A stretch of 62,156 nucleotides of DNA from positions 1 to 62,156 of the forward strand of contig VEPJ01000150.1 of assembly GCA_012026925.1 (NCBI GenBank), read 5' to 3'. Origin of the DNA: Gammaproteobacteria bacterium (GTDB lineage Bacteria > Pseudomonadota > Gammaproteobacteria > Steroidobacterales > Steroidobacteraceae). The translations under genes and the position numbers were made by a program. The notes beneath the pieces were generated by a model. The model saw nothing but the letters and a program-made list of their open reading frames with translations, was not told the DNA's origin and did not search any database. Below are positions 42,186 through 53,356 of this stretch, in pieces. Position 1 is the first letter of the stretch. Each line of letters opens with the position of its first letter.

Positions 42186-43147
42186 GGGCCGGACAGGAGC
42201 GCCTGCGTCTCCGCCTCGACCTTGCGGGCTCCGTCGTTCAGCAGGTAGTCCCGGAACGCAGCCGCCGCAGGCGGCAGCCAGCGCTCGGAGTGATGCACGA
42301 CGTACCAGGTGCGGATGATCGGCGTGTGGTCCACGTCGAGCCTCACCAGCGCGCCCGTCTTGAGTTCCAGGAACAGCGTGTGTGCGGAGGTCAGGCTGAT
42401 GCCGAGCTGGCACATCACGGCGTGCTTCGCCATCTCGTTGCCGCTGACCGTGACGTGCTCGCGCGGCACGATGCGGTGCATCGTGAGAAACGTGTCGAGC
42501 ATCGCCCGCGTGCCGGATCCAGGCTCACGCTGCACGACGCTCTCGTGGCGCAGCTCGATGGGCGCAATGCCGCGCTCGCCGACGAGCGGGTGTCCCGGCC
42601 ACGCAATGATCACGTGCGGGTTGGTCGCGAAGGGTTCACGCGTCAGCGGATCGTCCTGGGCGGCGGCCCGTCCCACGGCCGATTCCGGTCCACGACCCAT
42701 CAGCGCGAGATCCACCTCGCCGTCTAGCACGCGTCGTGCGAGTTCGGCCCGCGTCGAGACCGCCATGTGCACGGCGATGCCTGGCGCGAGCCTGCGGAAT
42801 TCGGCGAGCAGCGGAGGGAGGATGTGGGTGCCCGTCGCGAGGATGCCGAGGTGCAGCGTGCCGTCGTCGCGCTTGCGGAGCGCGTCCATCTCCTTCGCGA
42901 GTACGCCGAGGCGCGTGTGTACGTCGATCGCCGCGGCAAGTGCGCGCTCGCCGGCCGCGGTCAGCCGCAGTCGCCGTCCGATCCGATCGAAGGCCGGGGC
43001 CCCGAGTACCTTCTCAAGTTGTTGAATCTGCTGTGTTATTGCGGGCCCCGTCATGAACAGCCGCTGCGAGGCGCGGGCCATCGTGCCGGTCTCTGCAACA
43101 GCCTTCAGGACCTCGAGCTGTCGCAGGCTCAGGTGTCTCGGATCCAT
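42182..43147 (-). CDS. cbbR: LysR family transcriptional regulator, probable CbbR
   Basis: LSLRQLEVLKAVAETGTMARASQRLFMTGPAITQQIQQLEKVLGAPAFDRIGRRLRLT; divergent to cbbL. Confidence 0.87.
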   Translation of the reverse strand: MDPRHLSLRQLEVLKAVAETGTMARASQRLFMTGPAITQQIQQLEKVLGAPAFDRIGRRLRLTAAGERALAAAIDVHTRLGVLAKEMDALRKRDDGTLHLGILATGTHILPPLLAEFRRLAPGIAVHMAVSTRAELARRVLDGEVDLALMGRGPESAVGRAAAQDDPLTREPFATNPHVIIAWPGHPLVGERGIAPIELRHESVVQREPGSGTRAMLDTFLTMHRIVPREHVTVSGNEMAKHAVMCQLGISLTSAHTLFLELKTGALVRLDVDHTPIIRTWYVVHHSERWLPPAAAAFRDYLLNDGARKVEAETQALLSGP

Positions 43148-43213
43148 AAGCGGAGCTTAGCAGGCAGGCAACAAATACTAAGTGTCAATTATCGATCGGG
43201 CCGCCTAAAGTGA

Positions 43214-44731
<1,518 letters not shown>

Positions 44732-44742
44732 GGAGAGCCGCA

Positions 44743-45129
44743 ATGCGCATCACACAGGGAACATTTTCCTACCTGCCCGACCTGACCGACGAGCAGATCG
44801 CGAAGCAGGTCGATTACGCGCTCTCGCAGGACTGGGCCGTGTCGCTCGAGTACACCGACGACCCGCATCCCCGCAACGTCTACTGGGAGATGTGGGGCCT
44901 GCCGATGTTCGACCTGAAGGACGCGGCGGGAGTGCTGGCCGAGCTGCGCGAGGCCCGCAAGGCGCACCCCGACTGCTACATCAAGCTGAACGCGTTCGAC
45001 TCGACGCGCGGCTTCGAGACGATGCGCCTCTCCTTCATCGTGCACCGTCCGAAGGAGGAGGCGCGCTACAAGCTGCGGCGCGAGGAGAGCGCCGGGCGGC
45101 TCGTCCGCTACACGCTCGAGCGCGCGTAG
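44743..45129 (+). CDS. cbbS: RuBisCO small subunit (red-type)
   Basis: [58 protein letters not shown]. Confidence 0.96.
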   Translation: MRITQGTFSYLPDLTDEQIAKQVDYALSQDWAVSLEYTDDPHPRNVYWEMWGLPMFDLKDAAGVLAELREARKAHPDCYIKLNAFDSTRGFETMRLSFIVHRPKEEARYKLRREESAGRLVRYTLERA

Positions 45130-45173
45130 TCCGGCGCGGAAACACCTGCTCCGAATCACCGGGGACACGCGGG

Positions 45174-46070
45174 ATGGCTGGTTCCATCGACCTCAAGGCG
45201 CTGCTCGCCGAGTCGGGTGTCGCGGAAGTGCTCGACGAGCTCGATCGCGAGCTCGTCGGCCTCAAGCCCGTCAAGACGCGGATCCGCGAGATCGCCTCGC
45301 TGCTCGTGGTGGACAAGGCGCGGGCCGCGCTCGGCGTCGAGGGTGCGAAGCCGTCGCTGCACATGTGCTTCACCGGCAATCCGGGCACCGGCAAGACCAC
45401 GGTCGCCATGCGCATGGCGACGATCCTGCACCGGCTCGGCCACGTGCGTAAGGGACACCTCGTGGCCGTCACGCGCGACGACCTCGTCGGGCAGTACATC
45501 GGTCACACGGCGCCGAAGACCAAGGAAGTGCTGAAGCGCGCGATGGGCGGCGTGCTGTTCATCGACGAGGCGTACTACCTCTATCGCCCCGAGAACGAGC
45601 GCGACTACGGCCAGGAGGCCATCGAGATCCTGATGCAGGTGATGGAGAACCAGCGCGAGGACCTCGTCGTGATATTCGCGGGCTACAAGAGCCGCATGGA
45701 CACCTTCTTCCAGTCGAACCCCGGGCTCGGCTCGCGCGTCGCGCACCACATCGACTTCCCGGACTACACGGTGGACGAGCTCGAGGCGATCGCCGGGAAG
45801 ATGGTCGCCGCACTCGGGCTCACGCTGTCCGAGCCCGCCAGTCGCGCGCTGGCCGAATACCTGCGGCTCCGGCGCGAGCAGCCCAATTTTGCCAACGCCC
45901 GTTCGCTGCGCAACGCGCTCGCCCGCGCCAGGCTGCGGCAGGCGCGCCGCCTGCTCGAGGCCGGCACCGTCGATGCGGCCATGCTGACCACGATCGAGGC
46001 GGAGGACATCCGCGCGAGCCGCGTGTTCGACGCGGCCCGGGCGGCGGCCACAGAGGAGAATCCATGCTGA
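45174..46070 (+). CDS. cbbX: RuBisCO activase CbbX (AAA+)
   Basis: [73 protein letters not shown]. Confidence 0.96.
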   Translation: MAGSIDLKALLAESGVAEVLDELDRELVGLKPVKTRIREIASLLVVDKARAALGVEGAKPSLHMCFTGNPGTGKTTVAMRMATILHRLGHVRKGHLVAVTRDDLVGQYIGHTAPKTKEVLKRAMGGVLFIDEAYYLYRPENERDYGQEAIEILMQVMENQREDLVVIFAGYKSRMDTFFQSNPGLGSRVAHHIDFPDYTVDELEAIAGKMVAALGLTLSEPASRALAEYLRLRREQPNFANARSLRNALARARLRQARRLLEAGTVDAAMLTTIEAEDIRASRVFDAARAAATEENPC

Positions 46071-47125
46071 ATCCAGGCTACACCACGATCTCCAAGTTCC
46101 TGATCCAGCAGGTGCCCGAGGGCCCGCACGGCCGCGAACTCGCGGCGCTGCTCGTGGACGTCGCCGCCGTCGTCAAGGCGGTCTCGGCGGCCGTGGGCAA
46201 GGGCCCCCTCGTTGGCTTCGCGAGCCTCGCGGGCACCGAGAACGCCCAGGGCGAGTCCCAGAAGAAGCTCGATGTTCTGGCGGACGAGCTCTTCGCGCGC
46301 GGCGTCGAGTGGAGCGGCCTCGTGGGTGCGCTCGCCTCCGAGGAAATGGAGGACGTGCATTTCGTCGAGGGCGGCGGTCGGCTCGCTCTCGTCTTCGATC
46401 CGCTCGACGGCTCGAACAACCTCGACGTGAACCTGCCGGTTGGCTCGATTTTCTCGGTGCTCGCGCTCTCCGAGACGGCGCGTGGCCCGTCCGCGGTGCT
46501 GCAGCCGGGCACGAAGCAGCTCGCGGCAGGCTACGCGATCTACGGCCCGTCGACGCAGGTCGTCATCACCGTCGGTCGCGGCACCCACGGGTTCACGCTC
46601 GATCGCGAGATCGGCAACTTCGTGCTCACGCATCCCGACATCCGCGTGCCGGAAGAGGGCTCCGACTACCTGATCAACGCGTCGAACCGCCGCTTCTGGG
46701 AGCCGCCGATCGCGCGCTATGTGGACGAGTGCAAGGCCGGCCAGGAAGGGCCGCGCGGTCGCGACTTCAACACGCGCTGGGTCGCCTCGATGGTCGCCGA
46801 CGTGCATCGCATACTGCTGCGCGGCGGAATCTACATGTACCCTCGCGACCAGAAGGCGTCGAACCGGGAGGGCCGACTGCGGCTCCTGTACGAGGCGAAC
46901 CCGATGGCCATGATCGTCGAGCAGGCCGGTGGCCTGGCCTCGACCGGCCGAGGCCGCATCCTCGAGATCGTGCCCGAGCGGATCCACCAGCGCGTGCCCG
47001 TGATCCTCGGCTCGAAGGCCGAAGTGCAGCGTGTCGAGCGCTACCACGCGGAGTACGACCGCGGCGAGGACAAGCCCTACAGCTCGCCGCTCTTCGGCGA
47101 GCGCTCACTCTTCAGGAACGGCTGA
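46064..47125 (+). CDS. fbp: Fructose-1,6-bisphosphatase class I
   Basis: [70 protein letters not shown]. Confidence 0.96.
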   Translation: MLNPGYTTISKFLIQQVPEGPHGRELAALLVDVAAVVKAVSAAVGKGPLVGFASLAGTENAQGESQKKLDVLADELFARGVEWSGLVGALASEEMEDVHFVEGGGRLALVFDPLDGSNNLDVNLPVGSIFSVLALSETARGPSAVLQPGTKQLAAGYAIYGPSTQVVITVGRGTHGFTLDREIGNFVLTHPDIRVPEEGSDYLINASNRRFWEPPIARYVDECKAGQEGPRGRDFNTRWVASMVADVHRILLRGGIYMYPRDQKASNREGRLRLLYEANPMAMIVEQAGGLASTGRGRILEIVPERIHQRVPVILGSKAEVQRVERYHAEYDRGEDKPYSSPLFGERSLFRNG

Positions 47126-47147
47126 CCGTCCATTTCGGAGCACAAGC

Positions 47148-48023
47148 ATGTCGGCGAGGCATCCCATCATCGCGGTGACCGGCTCCTCTGGCGCGGGCAC
47201 CAGCACCGTCAAGACCACCTTCGAGTGGATCTTCCGCCGCGAAAACATCGACGCGGCCGTCGTCGAAGGCGACGCGTTCCATCGCTACGACCGCATGGAG
47301 ATGCGGCAGAAGATGAAGGAGGCGGAGGCCGAGGGAAACAAGAACTTCAGCCACTTCGGACCGGAGTCGAACCTGTTCGGCGAGCTCGAGGAGCTCTTCA
47401 GGAGCTATGCGCTCTCGGGCAAGGGCCGCTCGCGCACTTATGTCCACGACGCCGAGGAGGGCGCGAAGTACGGTGCCGACCCCGGCACGTTCACGCCGTG
47501 GCAGGTGATCGGCGAGGGATCGGACCTGCTGTTCTACGAAGGCCTGCACGGAGCCGTGAAGACCGACGAGCACGACGTCGCGAAGTACCCGGATCTCCTG
47601 ATCGGCGTGGCGCCGAGCATCAACCTCGAGTGGATCCAGAAGCTGCACCGCGACCGCCGGACCCGCGGCTACTCCACCGAGGCGGTCGTCGACACGATCC
47701 TGCGCCGCATGCCGGACTACGTGAACTACATCGTCCCGCAGTTCTCGCGCACGCACATCAATTTCCAGCGCGTGCCGACGGTGGACACCTCGAACCCGTT
47801 CATCGCGAAGGACATCCCGACCGCGGACGAGAGCTTCCTGATCATCCGTTTCGCGAACCCGAAGGGCATCGATTTTCCCTACCTGCTTTCGATGGTGCAC
47901 GACTCGTTCATGTCGCGGCCCAATACCCTCGTCGTGCCCGGCGGCAAGCTGCCGCTGGCGATGCAGATCATCCTGACGCCGCTCATCCTGCGGCTCATGG
48001 ACACGAAGAAGCGCGCCTACTGA
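47148..48023 (+). CDS. prkB: Phosphoribulokinase
   Basis: IIAVTGSSGAGTSTVKTTFEWIFRRENIDAAVVEGDAFHRYDR; DLLFYEGLHGAVKTDEHDVAKYPDLLIGVAPSINLEWIQKLHRD. Confidence 0.95.
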   Translation: MSARHPIIAVTGSSGAGTSTVKTTFEWIFRRENIDAAVVEGDAFHRYDRMEMRQKMKEAEAEGNKNFSHFGPESNLFGELEELFRSYALSGKGRSRTYVHDAEEGAKYGADPGTFTPWQVIGEGSDLLFYEGLHGAVKTDEHDVAKYPDLLIGVAPSINLEWIQKLHRDRRTRGYSTEAVVDTILRRMPDYVNYIVPQFSRTHINFQRVPTVDTSNPFIAKDIPTADESFLIIRFANPKGIDFPYLLSMVHDSFMSRPNTLVVPGGKLPLAMQIILTPLILRLMDTKKRAY

Positions 48024-48065
48024 ACGGCGGAAGCAGGGGGCAATCCCCGGTTGGGGACAGTCCGC

Positions 48066-48092
48066 GGAAATAGGTGAATGTCCCCTATTTCC
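48066..48092. repeat. Short inverted repeat (REP-like) downstream of prkB
   Basis: GGAAATAGG-tgaatgtcc-CCTATTTCC flanked by ggggacagtccgc; lies between prkB and the ATPase coding region. Confidence 0.55.
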
Positions 48093-48122
48093 GACGTCCC
48101 GCCGGCGGCCTCTAATGGCCGC

Positions 48123-50759
48123 GTGAACGACGCACGGCGCGGGCTCACCACGGCGGAAGCGCGCGAGCGACTCGCGCGCTACGGACCGAACGTGCTCCCC
48201 TCGGAGCCCGCCCCGTCCGCGCTCGCGATATTCGTGCGGCAGCTGAAGAGCCCGCTCATCTACGTGCTGCTGGCCGCCGCGGCCGTCGCGCTCCTGATGG
48301 GAGATTTCACCGACGCCGCGTTCATCGGCGTCGTCCTGCTCGTCAACTCCGCGCTCGGCGGCTGGCAGGAGTGGCGCGCGGAGCGGCAGAGCCGAAGCCT
48401 GCAGGAGCTGCTGCGCATCCGCGCGACGGTGCTGCGCGACGGCGTCACCGTGGAGATCGATGCCGAGCAACTCGTGCCCGGCGACATCGTGTCGCTCGAG
48501 AGCGGTCAGCGCGTGCCGGCCGACCTGCGGCTGCTGGACGCACACGCGCTCGAGGTGGACGAGGCACTGCTCACGGGCGAGTCGGTGCCGGTCGAGAAGG
48601 ACCCGGGCTGGACCGGAAGCCCCGAGCTGCCACCGAGCGAACGACGCGACATGCTGTTCGCCGGCACGACCGTCGTGCGCGGCCGTGCCGACGCCGAGGT
48701 GGTCGCGACCGGCGCGACGACCGTGGTCGGCGGCCTCGCGCTCACGATGTCCGCGACCGAAGGCGGCCAGCCGCCCCTCGTGGCGCGCATGGAACGATTC
48801 GCCCGGGTCGTCGCGGTCGTGGTCCTCGTCGCGGCCGTCGTCATCGGCGTGGTGGGTGTGGTCGTGCGCGGCGAAAGCATCGGCGCGATGTTCCTGTTCG
48901 GCGTCGCGCTGGCAGTGTCGGCGATTCCGGAAGGCCTGCCGGTCGCGCTCACGGTCACGCTTGCGATCGCGGCGCGGCGCATGGCGAGCCGGGGCGCGAT
49001 CGTGCGCAGCCTGCCCGCCGTCGAGGGGCTCGGCAGCTGCACACTCATCGCGAGCGACAAGACCGGCACGCTCACCTGCAACGAACTCACGGTCCGCGAG
49101 CTGCGCTTCCCCGACGGCACGGCCTGCGAGGTGACGGGTGCCGGCTACGTGCCGGTCGGCGAGATCCTTCCGCGTGGCCCGGCCGCGGGCGAGAAGGCCG
49201 GTCCGGCCCTGCGCCGGCTGCTCGAGGTGGCCGTGGCCTGCAACGAGGCGGATCTCGTGCGCCAGGACGGGCGATGGTCGAGCCGCGGCGACCCGACCGA
49301 CATCGCGCTGCTCGCGCTCGCGGGCAAGGGCGGCGTCGACCGCCACGCGGTGCTGCTCGAATGGCCCGAAGTCGGCGGCGTCCCGTTCGAGCCCGAGCAG
49401 CGATTTGCGGCGAGCCTGCACGCTCGCGACGGCGGAACGTGGCTGGCGGTCAAGGGTGCGCCGGAACGGGTGCTCGCGATGTGCCGTCTCTCGGGCGACG
49501 AGGCGATCAGGCTGCTGCACGCCGCCGAAGAGATGGGCGGCCGCGGGCTGCGGGTGTTGGCGCTGGCCTGTGGCCGCAGGCCGGGCGTGTTCCGCAAGGG
49601 AGACCCGCCGCCGGAGCTGTCGGGCCTCGAGTTCGCGGGACTCGCCGGGCTCATCGATCCGCTGCGGCCCGGCGCGCGCGATGCCGTGGAGCGCTGCGGC
49701 GGAGCCGGGATACGCGTCATCATGGTCACCGGCGACCACCCGGTGACGGCGCTCGCGATCGCGCGCGACCTCGGCATTGCGTCCCGGCCCGACGAAGTCG
49801 TGGCCGGCAGTGCGCTCGCGACCGGTCGCCCCGATCGGCTCCGTGATGCGATCCGTCGTGCGCGAGTCTTTGCGCGGGTGACGCCCGGCCAGAAGCTGGC
49901 GATCGTCGAGGCGGCCCAGGCGGACGGCCAGTTCGTCGCGGTGACCGGCGACGGCGTGAACGACGCGCCCGCGCTGCGGCGCGGCAACATCGGCGTCGCG
50001 ATGGGCAAGGGCGGCACCGACGTCGCGCGGGAGGCCGCGGACCTCGTGCTGAGCGACGACAACTTCGCGACGATCGTGAACGGCATCGAGGAAGGCCGGA
50101 TCGCCTACCAGAACATCCGCAACGTGGTGTACCTGCTCATCGCCGCGGGTGTCGCGGAGGTGCTCACCGTCGGGCTCGCCGTCGTCGCGGGCCTGCCGCT
50201 CCCGCTGCTTCCCGTCCAGCTCCTGTGGCTCAACCTGGTCACCAACGGCATCCAGGATGTCGGCCTCGCGTTCGAGCGCGGCCACGGCGACGAACTCGAC
50301 GCGCCGCCGCGCCGCCCGGGCGAGCCTCTGATCGACCGACTGATGATCGAACGCGGGCTCACCGCAGGGCTCTGGATGTCCGCGCTCGGCATTGGCTGGT
50401 TCGCGGCGCTGGTGCAGGCGGGCGTACCGCTCGCGCACGCGCGCAACGAGTTGCTGCTGCTGATGGTCCTGATGCAGAACGTGGATGCGTTCAACGCCCG
50501 CTCCGAGACCCGCTCCATCTTCCGCATTCCGGCCGGCAACAATCCCCTGCTGGTCGTCGGCGTACTGGCCGCGCTGCTGCTGCACGTCGCCGCCATGTAC
50601 TTCCCGCCGCTGCAGTCGGTGCTGAGCGTGGCGCCCCTCACTGCCAGGGAATGGCTGGTGATGCCGCTCATGGCGCTGTCGCTGCTCGCGTTGATGGAGC
50701 TGCACAAAGTAAGCTGGGCGCTTCGCCATCGGCGCGCGTCCTCGAGCGGGCGCGGTTGA
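48123..50759 (+). CDS. P-type cation-transporting ATPase (Ca2+/Mg2+-type P2)
   Basis: LLTGESVPVEKD, SDKTGTLTCNELTV, TGDGVNDAPALRRGNIGVAMGKGGTDVAREAADLVLSDDNFATIV; GTG 48123 inferred start, ORF track starts at ATG 48078. Confidence 0.92.
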   Translation: MNDARRGLTTAEARERLARYGPNVLPSEPAPSALAIFVRQLKSPLIYVLLAAAAVALLMGDFTDAAFIGVVLLVNSALGGWQEWRAERQSRSLQELLRIRATVLRDGVTVEIDAEQLVPGDIVSLESGQRVPADLRLLDAHALEVDEALLTGESVPVEKDPGWTGSPELPPSERRDMLFAGTTVVRGRADAEVVATGATTVVGGLALTMSATEGGQPPLVARMERFARVVAVVVLVAAVVIGVVGVVVRGESIGAMFLFGVALAVSAIPEGLPVALTVTLAIAARRMASRGAIVRSLPAVEGLGSCTLIASDKTGTLTCNELTVRELRFPDGTACEVTGAGYVPVGEILPRGPAAGEKAGPALRRLLEVAVACNEADLVRQDGRWSSRGDPTDIALLALAGKGGVDRHAVLLEWPEVGGVPFEPEQRFAASLHARDGGTWLAVKGAPERVLAMCRLSGDEAIRLLHAAEEMGGRGLRVLALACGRRPGVFRKGDPPPELSGLEFAGLAGLIDPLRPGARDAVERCGGAGIRVIMVTGDHPVTALAIARDLGIASRPDEVVAGSALATGRPDRLRDAIRRARVFARVTPGQKLAIVEAAQADGQFVAVTGDGVNDAPALRRGNIGVAMGKGGTDVAREAADLVLSDDNFATIVNGIEEGRIAYQNIRNVVYLLIAAGVAEVLTVGLAVVAGLPLPLLPVQLLWLNLVTNGIQDVGLAFERGHGDELDAPPRRPGEPLIDRLMIERGLTAGLWMSALGIGWFAALVQAGVPLAHARNELLLLMVLMQNVDAFNARSETRSIFRIPAGNNPLLVVGVLAALLLHVAAMYFPPLQSVLSVAPLTAREWLVMPLMALSLLALMELHKVSWALRHRRASSSGRG

Positions 50760-50776
50760 ATCGACGAGGTCCGACC

Positions 50777-51661
50777 ATGAAGACGACGCAGCCCGGAATC
50801 CTGGCGCCCATCCCTGCCGTTGCGCGTTACCTGACGTTCGCCCTCGAGCCCGAGGCTGGCCCGGCTCCCGCGCTGCGCCGTTTCGCGAAGTCCGTCGACA
50901 CGCTCCAGACGGTGGTCGGACTCGGCCGCTCCTCCGTGCTGGCGCTGAAGCGCGAGGTGCGCGGCCTGCACGACTTCCCGGCCGGCACGGCGCGGGGACT
51001 GGAGATTCCCGCGACCCATGGTGGACTGTGGTGCTGGCTCCGCGGCGAGGACCGAGGCGAACTCGTGCACCGCACGCGCGCGCTCGAGGCGCTGCTCGCG
51101 CCGGCCTACCGGCTGCAGTCCGTGATCGAGGCATTCCGTCACGGCGACGGACGCGATCTCACGGGTTACGAGGACGGTACGGAGAACCCGACGGGGGCAC
51201 GGGCCGTGGCCGTGGCGACCGTCGCCAGCGTGGGGCCCGGCCTCGACGGCTCGAGCTTCGTCGCGGTCCAGCAATGGCTGCACGACTTCGCGCGCTTCGA
51301 CGGCATGACGCGCGAAGAACAGGACCTGAGCGTCGGCCGGCGGCGCGACGACAACGAGGAACTCGACGACGCGCCGGCGTCGGCGCACGTGAAGCGCACG
51401 GCCCAGGAGAGCTTCGCCCCGGAAGCCTTCGTGCTGCGGCGTTCGATGCCCTGGGCCGAGGGTTCGAGTGCGGGCCTCGTGTTCGTCGCGTTCGGCCGGT
51501 CGTTCGAAGCGTTCGAGGCGCAGCTCAACCGGATGACGGGGCTCGACGACGGCGTGATCGACGCACTGTTCCGCTTCACGAGGCCCGTGACGGGCGGGTA
51601 TTTCTGGTGCCCACCGGTGAGCGGCACCCAGCTCGACCTGCGCGTGCTCGGGCTGCGCTGA
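50777..51661 (+). CDS. Dyp-type peroxidase
   Basis: LTGYEDGTENPTGARAV (GxxDG), DLSVGRRRDDNEELDDAPASAHVKRTAQESF, RRSMPWAEGSSAGLVFVAFGRSFEAFEAQLNRM. Confidence 0.92.
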   Translation: MKTTQPGILAPIPAVARYLTFALEPEAGPAPALRRFAKSVDTLQTVVGLGRSSVLALKREVRGLHDFPAGTARGLEIPATHGGLWCWLRGEDRGELVHRTRALEALLAPAYRLQSVIEAFRHGDGRDLTGYEDGTENPTGARAVAVATVASVGPGLDGSSFVAVQQWLHDFARFDGMTREEQDLSVGRRRDDNEELDDAPASAHVKRTAQESFAPEAFVLRRSMPWAEGSSAGLVFVAFGRSFEAFEAQLNRMTGLDDGVIDALFRFTRPVTGGYFWCPPVSGTQLDLRVLGLR

Positions 51662-51676
51662 TCGGCCGCGGGTCCC

Positions 51677-53317
51677 TCAGCCGAAGATCCCCTTGAGCAC
51701 GGGGCTCATCTTCCGCGTGCCGGCGATCGCCACCGCGGAGGCAAGGCCGCCCATCATCGCGCCCGAGACACCGCACGACATCACGTCCTGGCCCGTCAGC
51801 CAGAGTCCCGGCACGCGCGTCCGCGGCCTGAGCCAGCCCTGCCGGAGCCGCTGCGGATCGTGGTCGAGACCGTACAGCTCGCCGCGTCCGTACCCGCAGA
51901 ACCATTGCATCGAGAGCGGCGTCGACACTTCCCAGTAGTCGATGCGGCCGCGTAGCTGCGGCAATCTCGAATAGAGGTACTCGAGCAATCGCTCTCCGTA
52001 CGACTGCTTCAGCGCCTCGTAGTCGTCGCCCCGCTTGCCCCACGTCGTGTCGGCCCAGGGCGCGAAGATCTCATACGGGGCGGGGGCGACGATCTCGATC
52101 GTCGAACGCCCCGGGTGGCGACGTTCGAAATCCGGGTCCTTGGCCGAAGGGAAGGAGATGTACACGGCGGGGAAGGGGCCGCGCGGATCGGCGAGAAAGC
52201 GGTCGAGCGCCGCGTCGTAGTCGTTGCCCGGATACACCCAGAAATTGGTCTTCGGCAGGCCGAGTTCCGCCGCCGTGCCCTCGAGGCCGATGTACACGCC
52301 GAGGTGCCCGATGCTCGGCTTCACGGTCGCGAGCAACTCGTCGTACCCGGTCTCGTGCCGCACGGCCTCGGGCAGCAGGTGAGTGAAGGTGTTGATCACG
52401 CCAGCGTCCGAGATCACGCGGTCGCACTCGATCTCGCTGCCGTCGGCCATGCGCACGCCCCGCACCGTCCGCACGCGACCCTTGCGCAGCAGCACTTCCT
52501 CGACACGCGCATACGTGAACACGTCGCCGCCCGCGGCCCGGATGCGCGGCAGTATGGTCTCGGCCATGCGCCACGCGCCGCCGGTCGGGTAGAAGCCGCC
52601 GTGCAGGTAGTGCTTCGCCACGAGTGCCTGGACGACCCACGAGGAACGCTTCGGCGGCAGGCCCAGGTCGCCCCACTGGCCGGTCAGCACCGCGATCAGC
52701 TCCGGGTCGCGCGTGATCTCCGAAAGCACCTCCCACGTCGTGCGGCCGAAGCTGCGCGGCAGCCGCCGGCGCAGCAACGGCCCCGCGACGGCGGCGGCCC
52801 ACGGCGGCAGCGTGCGGTCGAGCGCGAACGTGCGCATTCCGCGCGACACCTCGCCGAGGAGCTCGAGGTAGCGGTCGATGGCGGCCGCCTCGCGCGGGAA
52901 GTGGCCGACGAGGTTCTCGCGGAAGGCCTCGCGTCCGGCCACGGCGTCGTACACGCGGTCGCCGATGAAGAACCGGTCGTAGTGGCTGTCCATCGGCGCC
53001 CATTGCAGGTTGCCCTGGGTGAGAAAGTCCATCAGCCGGCGCGTCGTGGTCCGCGCCCCCATGTCGCCGATGTAGTGGACGCCGACGTCCCACTCGTAGC
53101 CGTTGCGCTCGTAGCTGTGCGTGCAGCCGCCCGCGGTGTAGTGCTGCTCGAGCACTGCGACGCGCCAGCCGATTTCTGCGAGCAGGCTCGCGGTCGTGAG
53201 GCCGCCGATGCCGGAGCCGATGACGAGTGCGTCGTAGGGACCGTTCAGCCGCGACGGGCGGTAACGCTGGCCGATGCGGAGGGTGCTGGGTGTGAGGTTG
53301 CGGCGCGTTGTCTGCAT
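51677..53317 (-). CDS. FAD-dependent oxidoreductase, phytoene desaturase/retinol saturase-like
   Basis: YDALVIGSGIGGLTTASLLAEIGWRVAVLEQHYTAGGCTHSYERNGYEWDVGVHYIG; C-terminal GLWLTGQDVMSCGVSGAMMGGLASA. Confidence 0.92.
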   Translation of the reverse strand: MQTTRRNLTPSTLRIGQRYRPSRLNGPYDALVIGSGIGGLTTASLLAEIGWRVAVLEQHYTAGGCTHSYERNGYEWDVGVHYIGDMGARTTTRRLMDFLTQGNLQWAPMDSHYDRFFIGDRVYDAVAGREAFRENLVGHFPREAAAIDRYLELLGEVSRGMRTFALDRTLPPWAAAVAGPLLRRRLPRSFGRTTWEVLSEITRDPELIAVLTGQWGDLGLPPKRSSWVVQALVAKHYLHGGFYPTGGAWRMAETILPRIRAAGGDVFTYARVEEVLLRKGRVRTVRGVRMADGSEIECDRVISDAGVINTFTHLLPEAVRHETGYDELLATVKPSIGHLGVYIGLEGTAAELGLPKTNFWVYPGNDYDAALDRFLADPRGPFPAVYISFPSAKDPDFERRHPGRSTIEIVAPAPYEIFAPWADTTWGKRGDDYEALKQSYGERLLEYLYSRLPQLRGRIDYWEVSTPLSMQWFCGYGRGELYGLDHDPQRLRQGWLRPRTRVPGLWLTGQDVMSCGVSGAMMGGLASAVAIAGTRKMSPVLKGIFG

Positions 53318-53356
53318 CGCCGCATTATGACCCGGCTGTCGCCGGGCGGCGTGCGG

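Noticed and set aside
47112-51134. 1340-aa minus-strand ORF
   Set aside because: Antisense to prkB, the P-type ATPase and DyP. Low-complexity Arg/His/Asp composition without motifs; a GC-skew shadow frame.
50777-51661. DyP peroxidase as encapsulin cargo
   Set aside because: No encapsulin shell gene is adjacent, and the C-terminus (PPVSGTQLDLRVLGLR) lacks a recognisable encapsulin-targeting tail.
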